DNA of 64,000 nucleotides, taken from contig NZ_QXEC01000016.1 in the NCBI RefSeq assembly GCF_003583405.1, forward strand, positions 62,001 through 126,000, given 5' to 3'. The notes below the pieces were generated by a model, which saw only the letters and a list, made by a program, of their open reading frames with translations, ran no database searches and was not told where the DNA came from. This DNA is from Micromonospora radicis (lineage in GTDB: Bacteria > Actinomycetota > Actinomycetes > Mycobacteriales > Micromonosporaceae). Below are positions 27,126 through 35,196 of the stretch, piece after piece. The stretch's first letter is position 1, and each line of letters opens with the position of its first letter. The translations under genes and the position numbers were made by a program.

Positions 27126-27824
27126 ATGAGTCGACCTGGATCGATCGGCAGGCAGCCGGGGCCGGATCGGGAACTGCTCACTGCGGACCTGCCGGGTGCC
27201 CCGCAGTTGGCGCTGGCCGAGCTGACGGCCGGCAACCAGCGGTTCGTCAGCGACACCCTTCGGCATCCCAACCAGAACGCCGGCCGCCGCGCCGCCGTCG
27301 CCGCCGAGCAGCATCCGTTCGCGGTGATCGTGGGCTGCTCCGACTCGCGGTTGGCGGCCGAGATCATCTTCGACCGTGGACTGGGCGACCTCTTCGTGGT
27401 CCGCACCGCTGGACACACCGTCGGCCCCGAGGTGCTGGGCAGCGTGGAGTACGCGGTCGCGGTGCTGCGTACGCCGCTGGTGGTGGTGCTGGGGCACGAC
27501 TCGTGCGGCGCCGTACAGGCGGCCCGGGCCGCGTTGGCCACCGGCACCTCGCCGTCGGGTCACCTGCGCGCGGTGGTCGACGCCGTGGTGCCCAGCCTGC
27601 GCCGAGCGGAAGCTGCCGGGGTGGACGAGTTGGACCAGATCGTCGACATCCACATCGCGCAGACGGTGGAGACGATGCTCGCCTCCTCCGCGACGCTCGC
27701 CGCCGAGGTCACCGCCGGCCGCTGCGCGGTGGTCGGCATGTCGTACCGGCTGGCCGCCGGTGAGGTGCGGGCGGTCGCCGCGGAACCGGCCGAGCTGACC
27801 TCGACGGTCGCGCCCGCGGCCTGA
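27126..27824 (+). CDS. Beta-carbonic anhydrase
   Basis: Zinc enzyme that hydrates CO2 to bicarbonate. Ligands and catalytic residues are in place: C71 and D73 in GCSDSRL, R75, H124 and C127 in GHDSCGAV. The 232 residues match the usual size of the bacterial beta class. The substrate-binding RTAGH segment is at about residue 93. ATG at 27126 preceded by GAGGTGACGCCGG. A perfect 16-bp hairpin follows the gene. Confidence 0.95.
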   Translation: MSRPGSIGRQPGPDRELLTADLPGAPQLALAELTAGNQRFVSDTLRHPNQNAGRRAAVAAEQHPFAVIVGCSDSRLAAEIIFDRGLGDLFVVRTAGHTVGPEVLGSVEYAVAVLRTPLVVVLGHDSCGAVQAARAALATGTSPSGHLRAVVDAVVPSLRRAEAAGVDELDQIVDIHIAQTVETMLASSATLAAEVTAGRCAVVGMSYRLAAGEVRAVAAEPAELTSTVAPAA

Positions 27825-27872
27825 CCCGGCGGCGGGCGGGGCCGTCGGCCCAGGCGGGTCGCACCCGAACGG

Positions 27873-27907
27873 CGAGGGCCGTTCCGCCACCGGCGGAACG
27901 GCCCTCG
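27873..27907. terminator. Bidirectional terminator
   Basis: Perfect inverted repeat with 16-bp arms (CGAGGGCCGTTCCGCC and its complement) and a 3-base loop between the convergent carbonic anhydrase and coiled-coil protein genes. Confidence 0.88.
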
Positions 27908-27926
27908 GAGTCTGCGCCGCAGGTGC

Positions 27927-28946
27927 TCAGAACAGCGATACGTGTACGTGGTCCGTGTGGTTCGACGGGCCACTGTAGGAACGCCACTCGTTGCTGGTCA
28001 GGAACCAGATCTGCCGGTTCCAGATCACGTAGTAGACGCCCAGCCGGTCGGCGTTGCGGACCAGGAAGGCCGCCAGGTCGTTGCCGTACTTCCGGGTGTC
28101 GTCGTTGTGCCACGGGGCGAAGCCGCTGTTCTGCAACGACCAGTCACACGCCCGGCCCTTGGGGTGTTCGAACTTGTCGCCGGGGCGGAAGCAGCCGACG
28201 AACCGGTTGAAGCCGGCCCGCTTGACCTCCTTGTACATGTGCAGCGTCCGGGGCGTGATGCAGCCCGACGTGGTCGGGTCGTTCTGGCTGCACGACTCGG
28301 GCTTCCAACTGCCGTCGGCCGCCCGGTTGGGGGCGACCCGGGCGACCGGAGAGGTCGCGGCCACCAGACCACCGGTCAGGGCGGTGCCGCCGACCAGCCG
28401 GAGCGACTTCTCCGCCTCGCTCTTCTTGCGGGCCATGTCGTTGGTCAGCTTCTGCTGCTCGCGTACCTCGGCGTCGAGCGCGAGCTTGGCCGTTTCGGCG
28501 CGCAGCTTGACCGCGTTGACCTCGCCCAGCTTCTTGCCGTTGACCAGGTTCAACTCGTCCAGCGCGGCCGCCCGGTCGATGAACGAGTCAGGGGCGTTGC
28601 TCTGCAACAGCATCGCGATCGCGCCCACCCGACCGGTCCGGTACGACTGCGTCGCGATCTCGGCGACCTGCGGCGCGAGCGCGTCCAGGTCGGCCTGGGC
28701 GCGGCGGACCTCCAACGCGAGGGCGAGCTGCTTCTTCTTGGACTTCTCCAGGTTCGCCTTGGCCTTGCTGAAGTCCCGGGCGGTCGCCTCGATCAGGTCG
28801 CCGAGAATCGGCGGGTCGTCGTGATCCGCCGGCTTGGGTGGTTTCGGCGCGGCCGTGGCGGGTGCCGCCAGAGGTCCGGCGAACACTGCGAACGCGGCGA
28901 ACACGGCCACCACGGGTGTCAACCAGCGGCGTAGGGGTGCCGTCAC
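27927..28946 (-). CDS. Secreted coiled-coil protein with C-terminal catalytic-like domain, c-di-AMP controlled
   Basis: A 339-residue exported protein: signal peptide to the TAAP site near residue 33, a coiled coil at about 45-190 (KAKANLEKSKKKQLALALEV...), then a domain from about 215 with ESCSQNDPTTSGCITPRTLH and a C-terminal region with HPKGRACDWSLQNSG and SNHTDHVHVSLF, which resembles the ARB-07466-like domain of actinobacterial cell-wall-associated secreted proteins. A role in cell-wall remodelling is inferred from the layout and the c-di-AMP riboswitch. The GTG at 28946 is chosen because GGAAGGGAAG stands 6 bases before it; the ATG at 28961 would bury that site. Confidence 0.85.
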   Translation of the reverse strand: MTAPLRRWLTPVVAVFAAFAVFAGPLAAPATAAPKPPKPADHDDPPILGDLIEATARDFSKAKANLEKSKKKQLALALEVRRAQADLDALAPQVAEIATQSYRTGRVGAIAMLLQSNAPDSFIDRAAALDELNLVNGKKLGEVNAVKLRAETAKLALDAEVREQQKLTNDMARKKSEAEKSLRLVGGTALTGGLVAATSPVARVAPNRAADGSWKPESCSQNDPTTSGCITPRTLHMYKEVKRAGFNRFVGCFRPGDKFEHPKGRACDWSLQNSGFAPWHNDDTRKYGNDLAAFLVRNADRLGVYYVIWNRQIWFLTSNEWRSYSGPSNHTDHVHVSLF

Positions 28947-28963
28947 TGTCTTCCCTTCCATCG

Positions 28964-29107
28964 ACCGCCGACCGGGTTAGCTGACGGGTTCGGGACGGAA
29001 GTGGCCCCTACCGCGGTTGCGGATTCACCCCAGGTACCTGGTTCCCCGGCTCGCCTGACGGCGATTGGGCGGTGGCACCGCAGGCGCCGCTGCGCGCCTT
29101 CGGCGGT
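28964..29107 (-). ncRNA. c-di-AMP riboswitch (ydaO-yuaA)
   Basis: On the minus strand the leader reads GGGGAACC, GGGGTGAAT, GGTAGGGGC and finally CGAACCCGTCAGCTAACCCG, the core conserved blocks of the ydaO motif in the correct order. Closing helix P1 pairs ACCGCCGA (29107-29100) with TCGGCGGT (28971-28964). It ends 18 bases before the start codon, so it can occlude or terminate. In actinobacteria this class controls resuscitation-factor and NlpC/P60-type wall enzymes; ligand binding normally turns expression off. Confidence 0.92.
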
Positions 29108-29247
29108 GACCGGCTGTGAGGTTACCCGACAGTCCATCCGGGCATCTACGTCCCGAACCCGACTAGATGTGTCATTTAGTAATCGCGGTGGGTGACCGAC
29201 GCCACCTCTGCCGGCCATTGTCACGGCGGCGGTCACGTTGAGGAGTG

Positions 29248-30624
29248 TCACCATCTGGTGTCCGTGCTCCTGTCCGGGTCGGGCCACCCCGAGGAGGTGG
29301 CGGGGGACGTGTCGCGGGTGCGCGGTGTGCTGAGGGCCTGGAGCGCCTCGGCCCGGTCCGTCGCCGGCCGGGGGGAACTGGGGCCGGCGCTGTCCGGGCC
29401 GGTGGGGTCGGGCCGGTCGGCCGGTTCGCCCTCGGCGCCGCGGCGTCGACCGGCGGTGGTGACCAGCGTGGCCAGGGCGGTGGTCAGCGGTACGGCGGCG
29501 ATCAGCCCGAGCGTGGCGACCACGCTGCGGACGATCTCCTGGGCCAGGAACTCGCTGGTCACGATCTGACCCAGCGCGCGGGAGTCGGCGGTGAGCAGGA
29601 GCAGCAGGGGCAGCGACGCGCCGGCGTACGCGAGCACGATGGTGTTCACCACCGAGGCGATGTGTGCGCGTCCCACCCGGGTCGCCGAGCGGTACAGCTC
29701 CAGGCGGGAGAAGTTCCGGTTGGCGTGGGCCAGTTCGGTGACCGCCGCGGCCTGGGTGACCGTGACGTCGTCGAGTACGCCCAGGGAGCCGATGATGATG
29801 CCGGCCAGCAGCAGGCCGTGCAGGTCCACGTCGGCCCGGAACATGGACAGGGTGGTGGCGTCCTCGCTGCCGAACCCGGTCAGGTGGGTGGCACTGGTCG
29901 CGGCCAGGCCGAGCAGCCCGGTGAGTACCAGGGCGCCGAGGGTGCCGAGGACGGCGACCGAGGTCTGTGCGGAGATGCCGTGCGTCAGGTACAGCACCAC
30001 GAACATGATCAACGCGGCGCCGACGATGGCGACGACCAGCGGCGGCTGTCCGGCGCTGATCCCGGGCAGCACGAAGGTCAGCAGGATGGCGAAGCTGGCC
30101 GCCAGGCCGGCCAGCGCGGCCAGGCCGCGGAGTCGTCCGAAGGCGACGATGGCCGCGGCGAAGAGCACCGCGAGCCAGATCAGCGGCTTGCCGCGTTGGT
30201 GTTCGGCGATGTTGTACGCGCTGATCGACGGATCCTCGGGATCGGTCAGCGAAACCAGGACCACCTCGTCGTCCACGCTGACCCGGGGTGCGCCCGGCCC
30301 GGCCGGGATCGGGGTGGCGACCTCCTGGCCGGCGTCCGGTCCGTCCTGTACGCGCACGGAGACGACACCGCACGGACCCGCCGCGGTCGTCGGGGTGCCC
30401 TCCGGGACCAGCGGGTTGGGCGGGCAGGGTTCGGTCACCACCCGGGTGACCGTGCCGTGGTATCGGGGTGTGTCGTCGGCCGCCTCCGGGCGCGGTGCGT
30501 CCCGGGGCCACAGCACCAGGGCGGCCACCAGCGTGGCGAGGAAGAGGGGGAGCACCGTCACGATGAGGATCCGCCGCACCCGGGGCGGGGTGGGCGGAGC
30601 GGAACGGGTGTGGTCGGCGCCCAT
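29248..30624 (-). CDS. YibE/F family membrane protein
   Basis: Integral membrane protein of 458 residues: an N-terminal anchor (about 20-42), an extracytoplasmic domain to about 145, then seven or so helices with the YibE/F core (HGISAQTSVAVLGTLGAL, DVDLHGLLLAGIIIGSLGVLDDVTVTQA, ANRNFSRLELYRSATRVGRAH). The C-terminal 60 residues are hydrophilic and Pro/Ser-rich. The function is not established. ATG at 30624 with GGGAG 8 bases upstream; a TTG 15 bases earlier also lies in frame. Confidence 0.88.
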   Translation of the reverse strand: MGADHTRSAPPTPPRVRRILIVTVLPLFLATLVAALVLWPRDAPRPEAADDTPRYHGTVTRVVTEPCPPNPLVPEGTPTTAAGPCGVVSVRVQDGPDAGQEVATPIPAGPGAPRVSVDDEVVLVSLTDPEDPSISAYNIAEHQRGKPLIWLAVLFAAAIVAFGRLRGLAALAGLAASFAILLTFVLPGISAGQPPLVVAIVGAALIMFVVLYLTHGISAQTSVAVLGTLGALVLTGLLGLAATSATHLTGFGSEDATTLSMFRADVDLHGLLLAGIIIGSLGVLDDVTVTQAAAVTELAHANRNFSRLELYRSATRVGRAHIASVVNTIVLAYAGASLPLLLLLTADSRALGQIVTSEFLAQEIVRSVVATLGLIAAVPLTTALATLVTTAGRRRGAEGEPADRPDPTGPDSAGPSSPRPATDRAEALQALSTPRTRDTSPATSSGWPDPDRSTDTRW

Positions 30625-30964
30625 CCAATAGTCTCCCAACGATTTCCAGACCGGAGTACGTGCCCGCGAGCGAGTCGGTTCAGTGCCGTCGTACGACCGT
30701 TGCGGTGGGCGGCCGGGGTGGCCGGAAAGTGCCGGATCGGCCGCGTACGGTGAGGGCTGGGTCGACTCCGGCCGGGCGCCGGGAAGCGGCGGCGGTGGGC
30801 ACCCGTCGGCGGGCGCGGGCCGGTTGGCGCGTATGTCGGCAGGCCATCGTGTGCGAATGGTAGCCAGCCCGGCCTCGGAACGCAGGTCGCGGGGGCTCGT
30901 CGGCGGTTCGCGGGGGCGGCACCCGGCCGGGGCGTCCGGCCCCGGGTGCTCGGGGCGGGCTGGC
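30625..30964. other. Intergenic region between YibE/F and csoR
   Basis: About 340 bases without a convincing gene; the frames covering it are arginine/proline-rich shadows without ribosome binding sites. It must hold the YibE/F promoter (no clear boxes seen) and contains the csoR terminator at its right end. Confidence 0.55.
30919..30949 (-). terminator. Terminator of csoR
   Basis: GCACCCGG / CCGGGTGC with a GC-rich partly paired interior (CCGGGGCGTCCGGCC) lies 16 bases after the csoR stop. Confidence 0.65.
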
Positions 30965-31261
30965 TCAGCCCCGCTTCATCAGGCGGCCGACGGCGGCCAT
31001 CATCTCGGTGGCCATCTCGTCGGCGCGGCCCTCGGCGGCGCCTTCGTGCATGCAGTGCCGGGCGTGTCCGTCGAGCAACCCGAGGGCGACCTTGTCCAGG
31101 GCCGCCTGGATGGCGGAGATCTGGGTGAGCACGTCGATGCAGTACCGGTCGGCGTCGACCATCTTCTCGACGCCCCGCACCTGGCCCTCGACCCGACGCA
31201 ACCGGGCGAGCAGTTGGTCCTTGCTGGCGGTGTAGCCGCGGATCGGCGCAGGCGTGGTCAT
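30965..31261 (-). CDS. csoR: Copper-sensing repressor CsoR
   Basis: All-helical tetrameric repressor that leaves DNA when it binds Cu(I). The 98 residues keep the full ligand set C41 (DRYCID), H66 (DGHAR) and C70 (RHCMH), with the same spacing (25 and 4) as Mycobacterium tuberculosis CsoR, so copper specificity is likely. It is divergent from copZ and copA, with two CsoR-type boxes in the gap, and should repress both directions. The ATG at 31261 has only a weak ribosome binding site and lies close to the first box. Confidence 0.95.
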   Translation of the reverse strand: MTTPAPIRGYTASKDQLLARLRRVEGQVRGVEKMVDADRYCIDVLTQISAIQAALDKVALGLLDGHARHCMHEGAAEGRADEMATEMMAAVGRLMKRG

Positions 31262-31277
31262 GGCCACGAGGATAGCC

Positions 31278-31292
31278 TACCCCTGGGGGGTA
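31278..31292. promoter_or_regulatory. CsoR box 1
   Basis: TACCCCTGGGGGGTA, a near-palindrome of the TACCCC...GGGGTA type known for CsoR, 17 bases upstream of the csoR start. Confidence 0.82.
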
Positions 31293-31309
31293 TGCTACGG
31301 TCGGCGGAG

Positions 31310-31326
31310 ATACCCCCTGCGGGTAT
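31310..31326. promoter_or_regulatory. CsoR box 2
   Basis: ATACCCCCTGCGGGTAT, palindrome of the CsoR type, centred about 56 bases before the copZ start and 26 bases from box 1. Confidence 0.85.
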
Positions 31327-31373
31327 TGCCGACGTGCCGGCCCGCCCCGGGCCGCCCGGAGAGGAGAGCTTCC

Positions 31374-31583
31374 ATGGTCACCACGACGTACCAGGTGCAG
31401 GGCATGACGTGCGGGCACTGCGTCAACTCGGTCAGCGCCGAGGTCGGTGCGCTCCCGGGCGTCGACGACGTCCAGGTCGACCTGGCTGCCGGCCAGGTGA
31501 CCGTCACCAGCGTGCAGCCGCTCGACGCGAACGCGGTACGCGCGGCCGTGGACGAGGCCGGCTACGAGCTGGTCGGTGCCTGA
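31374..31583 (+). CDS. copZ: Copper chaperone, CopZ type
   Basis: A 69-residue single heavy-metal-associated domain with Cu(I)-binding GMTCGHC near residues 10-16 and the beta-alpha-beta pattern SVSAEVGALPGVDDVQVDL. It should ferry Cu(I) to CopA and perhaps to CsoR. ATG at 31374 follows GAGAGGAGAG. First gene of the copper operon, directly behind CsoR box 2; the open frame extends upstream through the operators but is not coding there. Confidence 0.95.
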   Translation: MVTTTYQVQGMTCGHCVNSVSAEVGALPGVDDVQVDLAAGQVTVTSVQPLDANAVRAAVDEAGYELVGA

Positions 31584-31600
31584 GGCGACCGGCGGCGCGA

Positions 31601-31646
31601 CCCGGAGGGCGACGATGAACCGCGAGCCCGGAGGGCGACGATGAAC
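31601..31646 (+). repeat. Duplicated ribosome-binding/start segment forming a 9-codon leader ORF
   Basis: A 20-base unit CCCGGAGGGCGACGATGAAC occurs at 31601-31620 and again at 31627-31646. The second copy provides the ribosome binding site and ATG of the next gene. The first creates a second ribosome binding site and an ORF MNREPGGRR (31615-31644) whose TGA overlaps the real ATG (ATGA). Confidence 0.75.
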
Positions 31647-32633
31647 ACAGCGACGAAGCTCGGCGGCTTCGCCCTCGGCCTCGCGGCGGTGTTCGGCGCG
31701 GCGTACGGGGTGGGCCAGGTGACCGGCCCCGTCACCACCGTCGTCGCCGACGAACATCCGGGGACCGTCGGCCACGCCCCCGCGGTGCCCGGACCGGAAG
31801 CGGACGGCTCCGGACACCACCCGGACGACCCCGGGACCGACGCGCCGGACCCGGCCGGACGGCAGCCCGGCGGCCTGCTGGTCGCCGACCGCGGCTACAC
31901 CCTGGTGCCGGTCGACGCGCCGCCGGGCGAGTTCGCCTTCCGGATCACCGGGCCCGACGGGCAATCGGTCACCGGGTACGACGTCAGCCACGACAAGCGG
32001 ATGCACCTGATCGTCGCCCGCCGCGACCTCTCCGGATTCCGGCACGTGCACCCGGAACTGGCCGCCGACGGCACCTGGCGGGTCGCGTCACCGCTGGACT
32101 CGCCCGGCGTGTGGCGGGCGTTCGCCGACTTCACCCCCACCGGTGCCGAGCCGCTGACCCTCGGCGTCGACGTCACCGTCCCCGGCCAGCTGACCGAACG
32201 ACCGCTGCCCGCCCCGGCGAGCAGCAGCACGGTCGACGGCTACACCGTCGAACTCGCGGGTACGCCGCAACCCGGCCGGGCCTCGACGCTGACGCTGACC
32301 GTCCGCCGCGACGGCGTACCGGTCACCGACCTCGATCCCTACCTCGGCGCGTACGGGCACCTGGTGGCGTTGCGTCGGGGCGACCTCGGGTACCTGCACG
32401 TGCACCCCGAGGGGGTACCGGGCGACGGGCGGACCGCTGCCGGCCCCCGGGTGAGCTTCACCACCGAGTTCCCCTCCGCCGGGGCATACCGGCTCTACCT
32501 CGACTTCAGCCACGGTGGGAAGGTGCGCACCGCCGAGTTCACCGTGCACCTCGGCGACCCGGGCAGCATCCCCGCGCCGGAAGCCGCCGGGCCCGACGAC
32601 GGGCACGGCACGCCCGGACACGGGCACGACTGA
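31641..32633 (+). CDS. Secreted His-rich protein of the copper operon
   Basis: A 330-residue exported protein, N-terminal helix at about 7-27, then a low-complexity His/Asp/Pro stretch and two similar halves: one with KRMHLIVARRDLSGFRHVHPEL near 130 and one with GHLVALRRGDLGYLHVHPEG near 250, i.e. an internal duplication with conserved HVHP motifs. The tail ends DDGHGTPGHGHD. The repeated histidines in a copper operon suggest extracytoplasmic copper binding, an inference. It lies between copZ and copA and is preceded by a duplicated start region. Confidence 0.85.
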   Translation: MNTATKLGGFALGLAAVFGAAYGVGQVTGPVTTVVADEHPGTVGHAPAVPGPEADGSGHHPDDPGTDAPDPAGRQPGGLLVADRGYTLVPVDAPPGEFAFRITGPDGQSVTGYDVSHDKRMHLIVARRDLSGFRHVHPELAADGTWRVASPLDSPGVWRAFADFTPTGAEPLTLGVDVTVPGQLTERPLPAPASSSTVDGYTVELAGTPQPGRASTLTLTVRRDGVPVTDLDPYLGAYGHLVALRRGDLGYLHVHPEGVPGDGRTAAGPRVSFTTEFPSAGAYRLYLDFSHGGKVRTAEFTVHLGDPGSIPAPEAAGPDDGHGTPGHGHD

Positions 32634-32644
32634 CGGGACCAGCG

Positions 32645-34891
32645 ATGACCACGAGCCGACCGTTGCCCACCGCGACGAACCTGATCGAGCTGTCGATCGG
32701 CGGCATGACCTGCGCCTCCTGCGCCGCCCGGATCGAGAAGAAACTCAACCGGATGGACGGCGTGCAGGCCACCGTGAACTACGCCACCGAGAAGGCCACC
32801 GTGTCGTACGACGCGTCGGTCACCCCGGACGACCTGATCGCCACGGTGGAGAAGACCGGCTACCGGGCGACGCTGCCGCCGCCGCCCACCGAGCCGGCCG
32901 CCCCCGCCGAACCCGTCGACGAACTGCGCAGCCTGCGTACCCGGCTCTGGGTCTCGGTGCTGCTGGCCGTGCCGGTGATCGGGCTGGCCATGGTGCCGGC
33001 CTGGCAGTTCACCTACTGGCAGTGGCTGTCGCTGACGCTGGCCGCCCCGGTGGTGGTCTACGGCGGGCTGCCGTTCCACCGGGCCGCCCTGGTCAACCTG
33101 CGCCACGGCGCCGCGACCATGGACACCCTGGTCTCGGTGGGCACCCTGGCCGCCTTCGGCTGGTCGATCTGGGCACTCTTCCTCGGCACCGCCGGTGCGC
33201 CGGGGATGACCCACCCGTTCAGCATCGACATCAGCCGCACCGACGGGGCCGGCAACATCTACCTCGAAGCGGCGGCCGGGGTGACCGCGTTCATCCTCGC
33301 CGGGCGGTACTTCGAGGCCCGTGCGAAGCGCACCGCCGGAGCCGCCCTGCGAGCCCTGCTCGAGCTGGGCGCCAAGGACGTCGCGGTGCTCCGCGCCGGG
33401 GTGGAGATCCGGATCCCGGTGGAGCAGCTCGCGGTGGGGGACCGGTTCGTGGTCCGGCCCGGCGAGAAGATCGCCACCGACGGGACGGTGCACGAGGGTT
33501 CCTCGGCGGTGGACGCCAGCCTGGTCACCGGTGAGTCGGTGCCGGTCGAGGTGGGTGCGGGCGACGCCGTCATCGGCGGCTGCGTCAACGTCGGCGGTCG
33601 GCTGGTGGTCACCGCCACCCGGGTCGGCGCCGACACCCAACTGGCCCAGATGGCCCGGCTGGTCGAGCAGGCGCAGACCGGCAAGGCCGCCGCCCAGCGG
33701 CTCGCCGACCGCATCTCGGGGGTCTTCGTACCGATCGTCATCGCGCTGGCCGTCGGCACGCTCGGCTGGTGGCTCGGCTCCGGCGCCGGACCGACCGCCG
33801 CCTTCACCGCCGCGGTGGCCGTACTGATCATCGCCTGCCCGTGCGCCCTCGGCCTGGCCACCCCGACCGCGTTGCTGGTCGGCACCGGGCGCGGCGCCCA
33901 ACTCGGCGTCCTGATCAAGGGGCCCGAGGCCCTGGAGTCCACCCGACGGGTGGACACCGTCGTGCTGGACAAGACCGGCACCGTCACCACCGGCCGGATG
34001 ACCCTGCTCGACGTCCAACCCGGCGCGGGCGAGCAGCGTGCCGAGGTGCTGCGGCGGGCCGCCGCGCTGGAGGCCGGCTCCGAGCACCCGGTCGCCCGGG
34101 CGGTGGTGGCCGCCGCCGCCGAACTGGGCGAGCTGCCACCGGTCACCGGCTTCGGCAACGCCGCTGGGCTGGGCGTGACCGGCACGGTGGACGGCCACGA
34201 GGTACTGCTCGGCCGCCCCCGGCTGCTGCGCGACCGGGGACTCGTCGTACCGGACGACCTGGCGCGGGCGGCGACCGACGCGGAGGCCGCGGGTCGCACG
34301 GCCGTGCTGGTCGGCTGGGACGGCCGGGCCCGGGGCATGCTCGCGGTGGCCGACCAGGTCAAGCCGACCAGCCGGGAGGCGGTACGCCGGCTCCGCGCGC
34401 TGGGCCTGACCCCGGTCCTGCTCACCGGCGACAACGCCACCGTCGCCGCGGCGGTGGCCGCCGAGGTGGGCATCGACGAGGTGATCGCGGAGGTGCTGCC
34501 GGCGGAGAAGGTCGAGGTCGTCTCCCGGCTACAGGCCGACGGGCGGGCGGTGGCGATGGTCGGCGACGGGGTGAACGACGCCGCCGCGCTCGCCCAGGCC
34601 GACCTCGGACTGGCCATGGGCACCGGCACGGACGTGGCGATCGAGGCGTCCGACCTGACCCTGGTCCGGGACGACCTGCTGGCCGCCGTGGACGCCATCC
34701 GGCTCGCCCGCCGCACCCTCGGCACGATCAAGGGCAACCTGTTCTGGGCGTTCGCGTACAACGTGGCGGCGCTGCCACTGGCCGCGGCCGGGCTACTCAA
34801 CCCGATGATCGCCGGCGCGGCGATGGCCTTCTCCTCGGTCTTCGTGGTGGCCAACAGTCTCCGACTCCGCCGGTTCCGCCCGGTTTCCTGA
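32645..34891 (+). CDS. copA: Copper-exporting P1B-ATPase CopA
   Basis: Cu(I) efflux pump, 748 residues. One N-terminal metal domain with GMTCASC (about 20-26), eight membrane helices, the CPC motif at C398-P-C400 (class 1B-1), actuator TGES, phosphorylated D442 in DKTGT, SEHP of the nucleotide domain near 480 and GDGVNDAAAL hinge. The last helices keep YN and MAFSS, the other Cu(I) ligands of CopA. ATG at 32645, 11 bases after the secreted protein gene; same operon under CsoR. Confidence 0.95.
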   Translation: MTTSRPLPTATNLIELSIGGMTCASCAARIEKKLNRMDGVQATVNYATEKATVSYDASVTPDDLIATVEKTGYRATLPPPPTEPAAPAEPVDELRSLRTRLWVSVLLAVPVIGLAMVPAWQFTYWQWLSLTLAAPVVVYGGLPFHRAALVNLRHGAATMDTLVSVGTLAAFGWSIWALFLGTAGAPGMTHPFSIDISRTDGAGNIYLEAAAGVTAFILAGRYFEARAKRTAGAALRALLELGAKDVAVLRAGVEIRIPVEQLAVGDRFVVRPGEKIATDGTVHEGSSAVDASLVTGESVPVEVGAGDAVIGGCVNVGGRLVVTATRVGADTQLAQMARLVEQAQTGKAAAQRLADRISGVFVPIVIALAVGTLGWWLGSGAGPTAAFTAAVAVLIIACPCALGLATPTALLVGTGRGAQLGVLIKGPEALESTRRVDTVVLDKTGTVTTGRMTLLDVQPGAGEQRAEVLRRAAALEAGSEHPVARAVVAAAAELGELPPVTGFGNAAGLGVTGTVDGHEVLLGRPRLLRDRGLVVPDDLARAATDAEAAGRTAVLVGWDGRARGMLAVADQVKPTSREAVRRLRALGLTPVLLTGDNATVAAAVAAEVGIDEVIAEVLPAEKVEVVSRLQADGRAVAMVGDGVNDAAALAQADLGLAMGTGTDVAIEASDLTLVRDDLLAAVDAIRLARRTLGTIKGNLFWAFAYNVAALPLAAAGLLNPMIAGAAMAFSSVFVVANSLRLRRFRPVS

Positions 34892-34965
34892 ACCCGGAAT
34901 GGTTTGCCCGTGCGCGGCTGGGTACCTAATCGACGTACCCGCGTAACGAACCCCGGGAGGCTGAC

Positions 34966-35139
34966 ATGGGTGTCGAGGACAAGTTCAATAACAGCACCGA
35001 GAACACCACCGGCAAGGTCAAGGAGGGCGTCGGCCGCGCTACCGACAACGAACGGTTGGAGGCCGAGGGCCGCGCCGACCAGACCCGCGCCAACTTCAAG
35101 CAGGCCGGTGAGAAGATCAAGGACGCGTTCCGGAGCTGA
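34966..35139 (+). CDS. CsbD family stress protein
   Basis: A 57-residue, very hydrophilic protein with the CsbD pattern: GVEDKFNNSTENTTGKVKEG, then TDNERLEAEGRADQTRANFK and KIKDAF. CsbD proteins are general-stress induced in Bacillus and common in actinobacteria; the molecular role is unknown. ATG at 34966 with GGGAGG upstream. A separate transcript is likely because 74 bases with a promoter-like TACCTAATCG stretch separate it from copA. Confidence 0.92.
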   Translation: MGVEDKFNNSTENTTGKVKEGVGRATDNERLEAEGRADQTRANFKQAGEKIKDAFRS

Positions 35140-35152
35140 CCTCCGCAGCACT

Positions 35153-35189
35153 CGAACCGCCGGGCCGGCCCTCGCCGCCCGGCGGTTCG
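35153..35189. terminator. Bidirectional terminator
   Basis: Perfect 13-bp arms CGAACCGCCGGGC / GCCCGGCGGTTCG with an 11-base loop between the convergent csbD and MEDS-kinase genes. Confidence 0.85.
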
Positions 35190-35196
35190 TCCGTGT

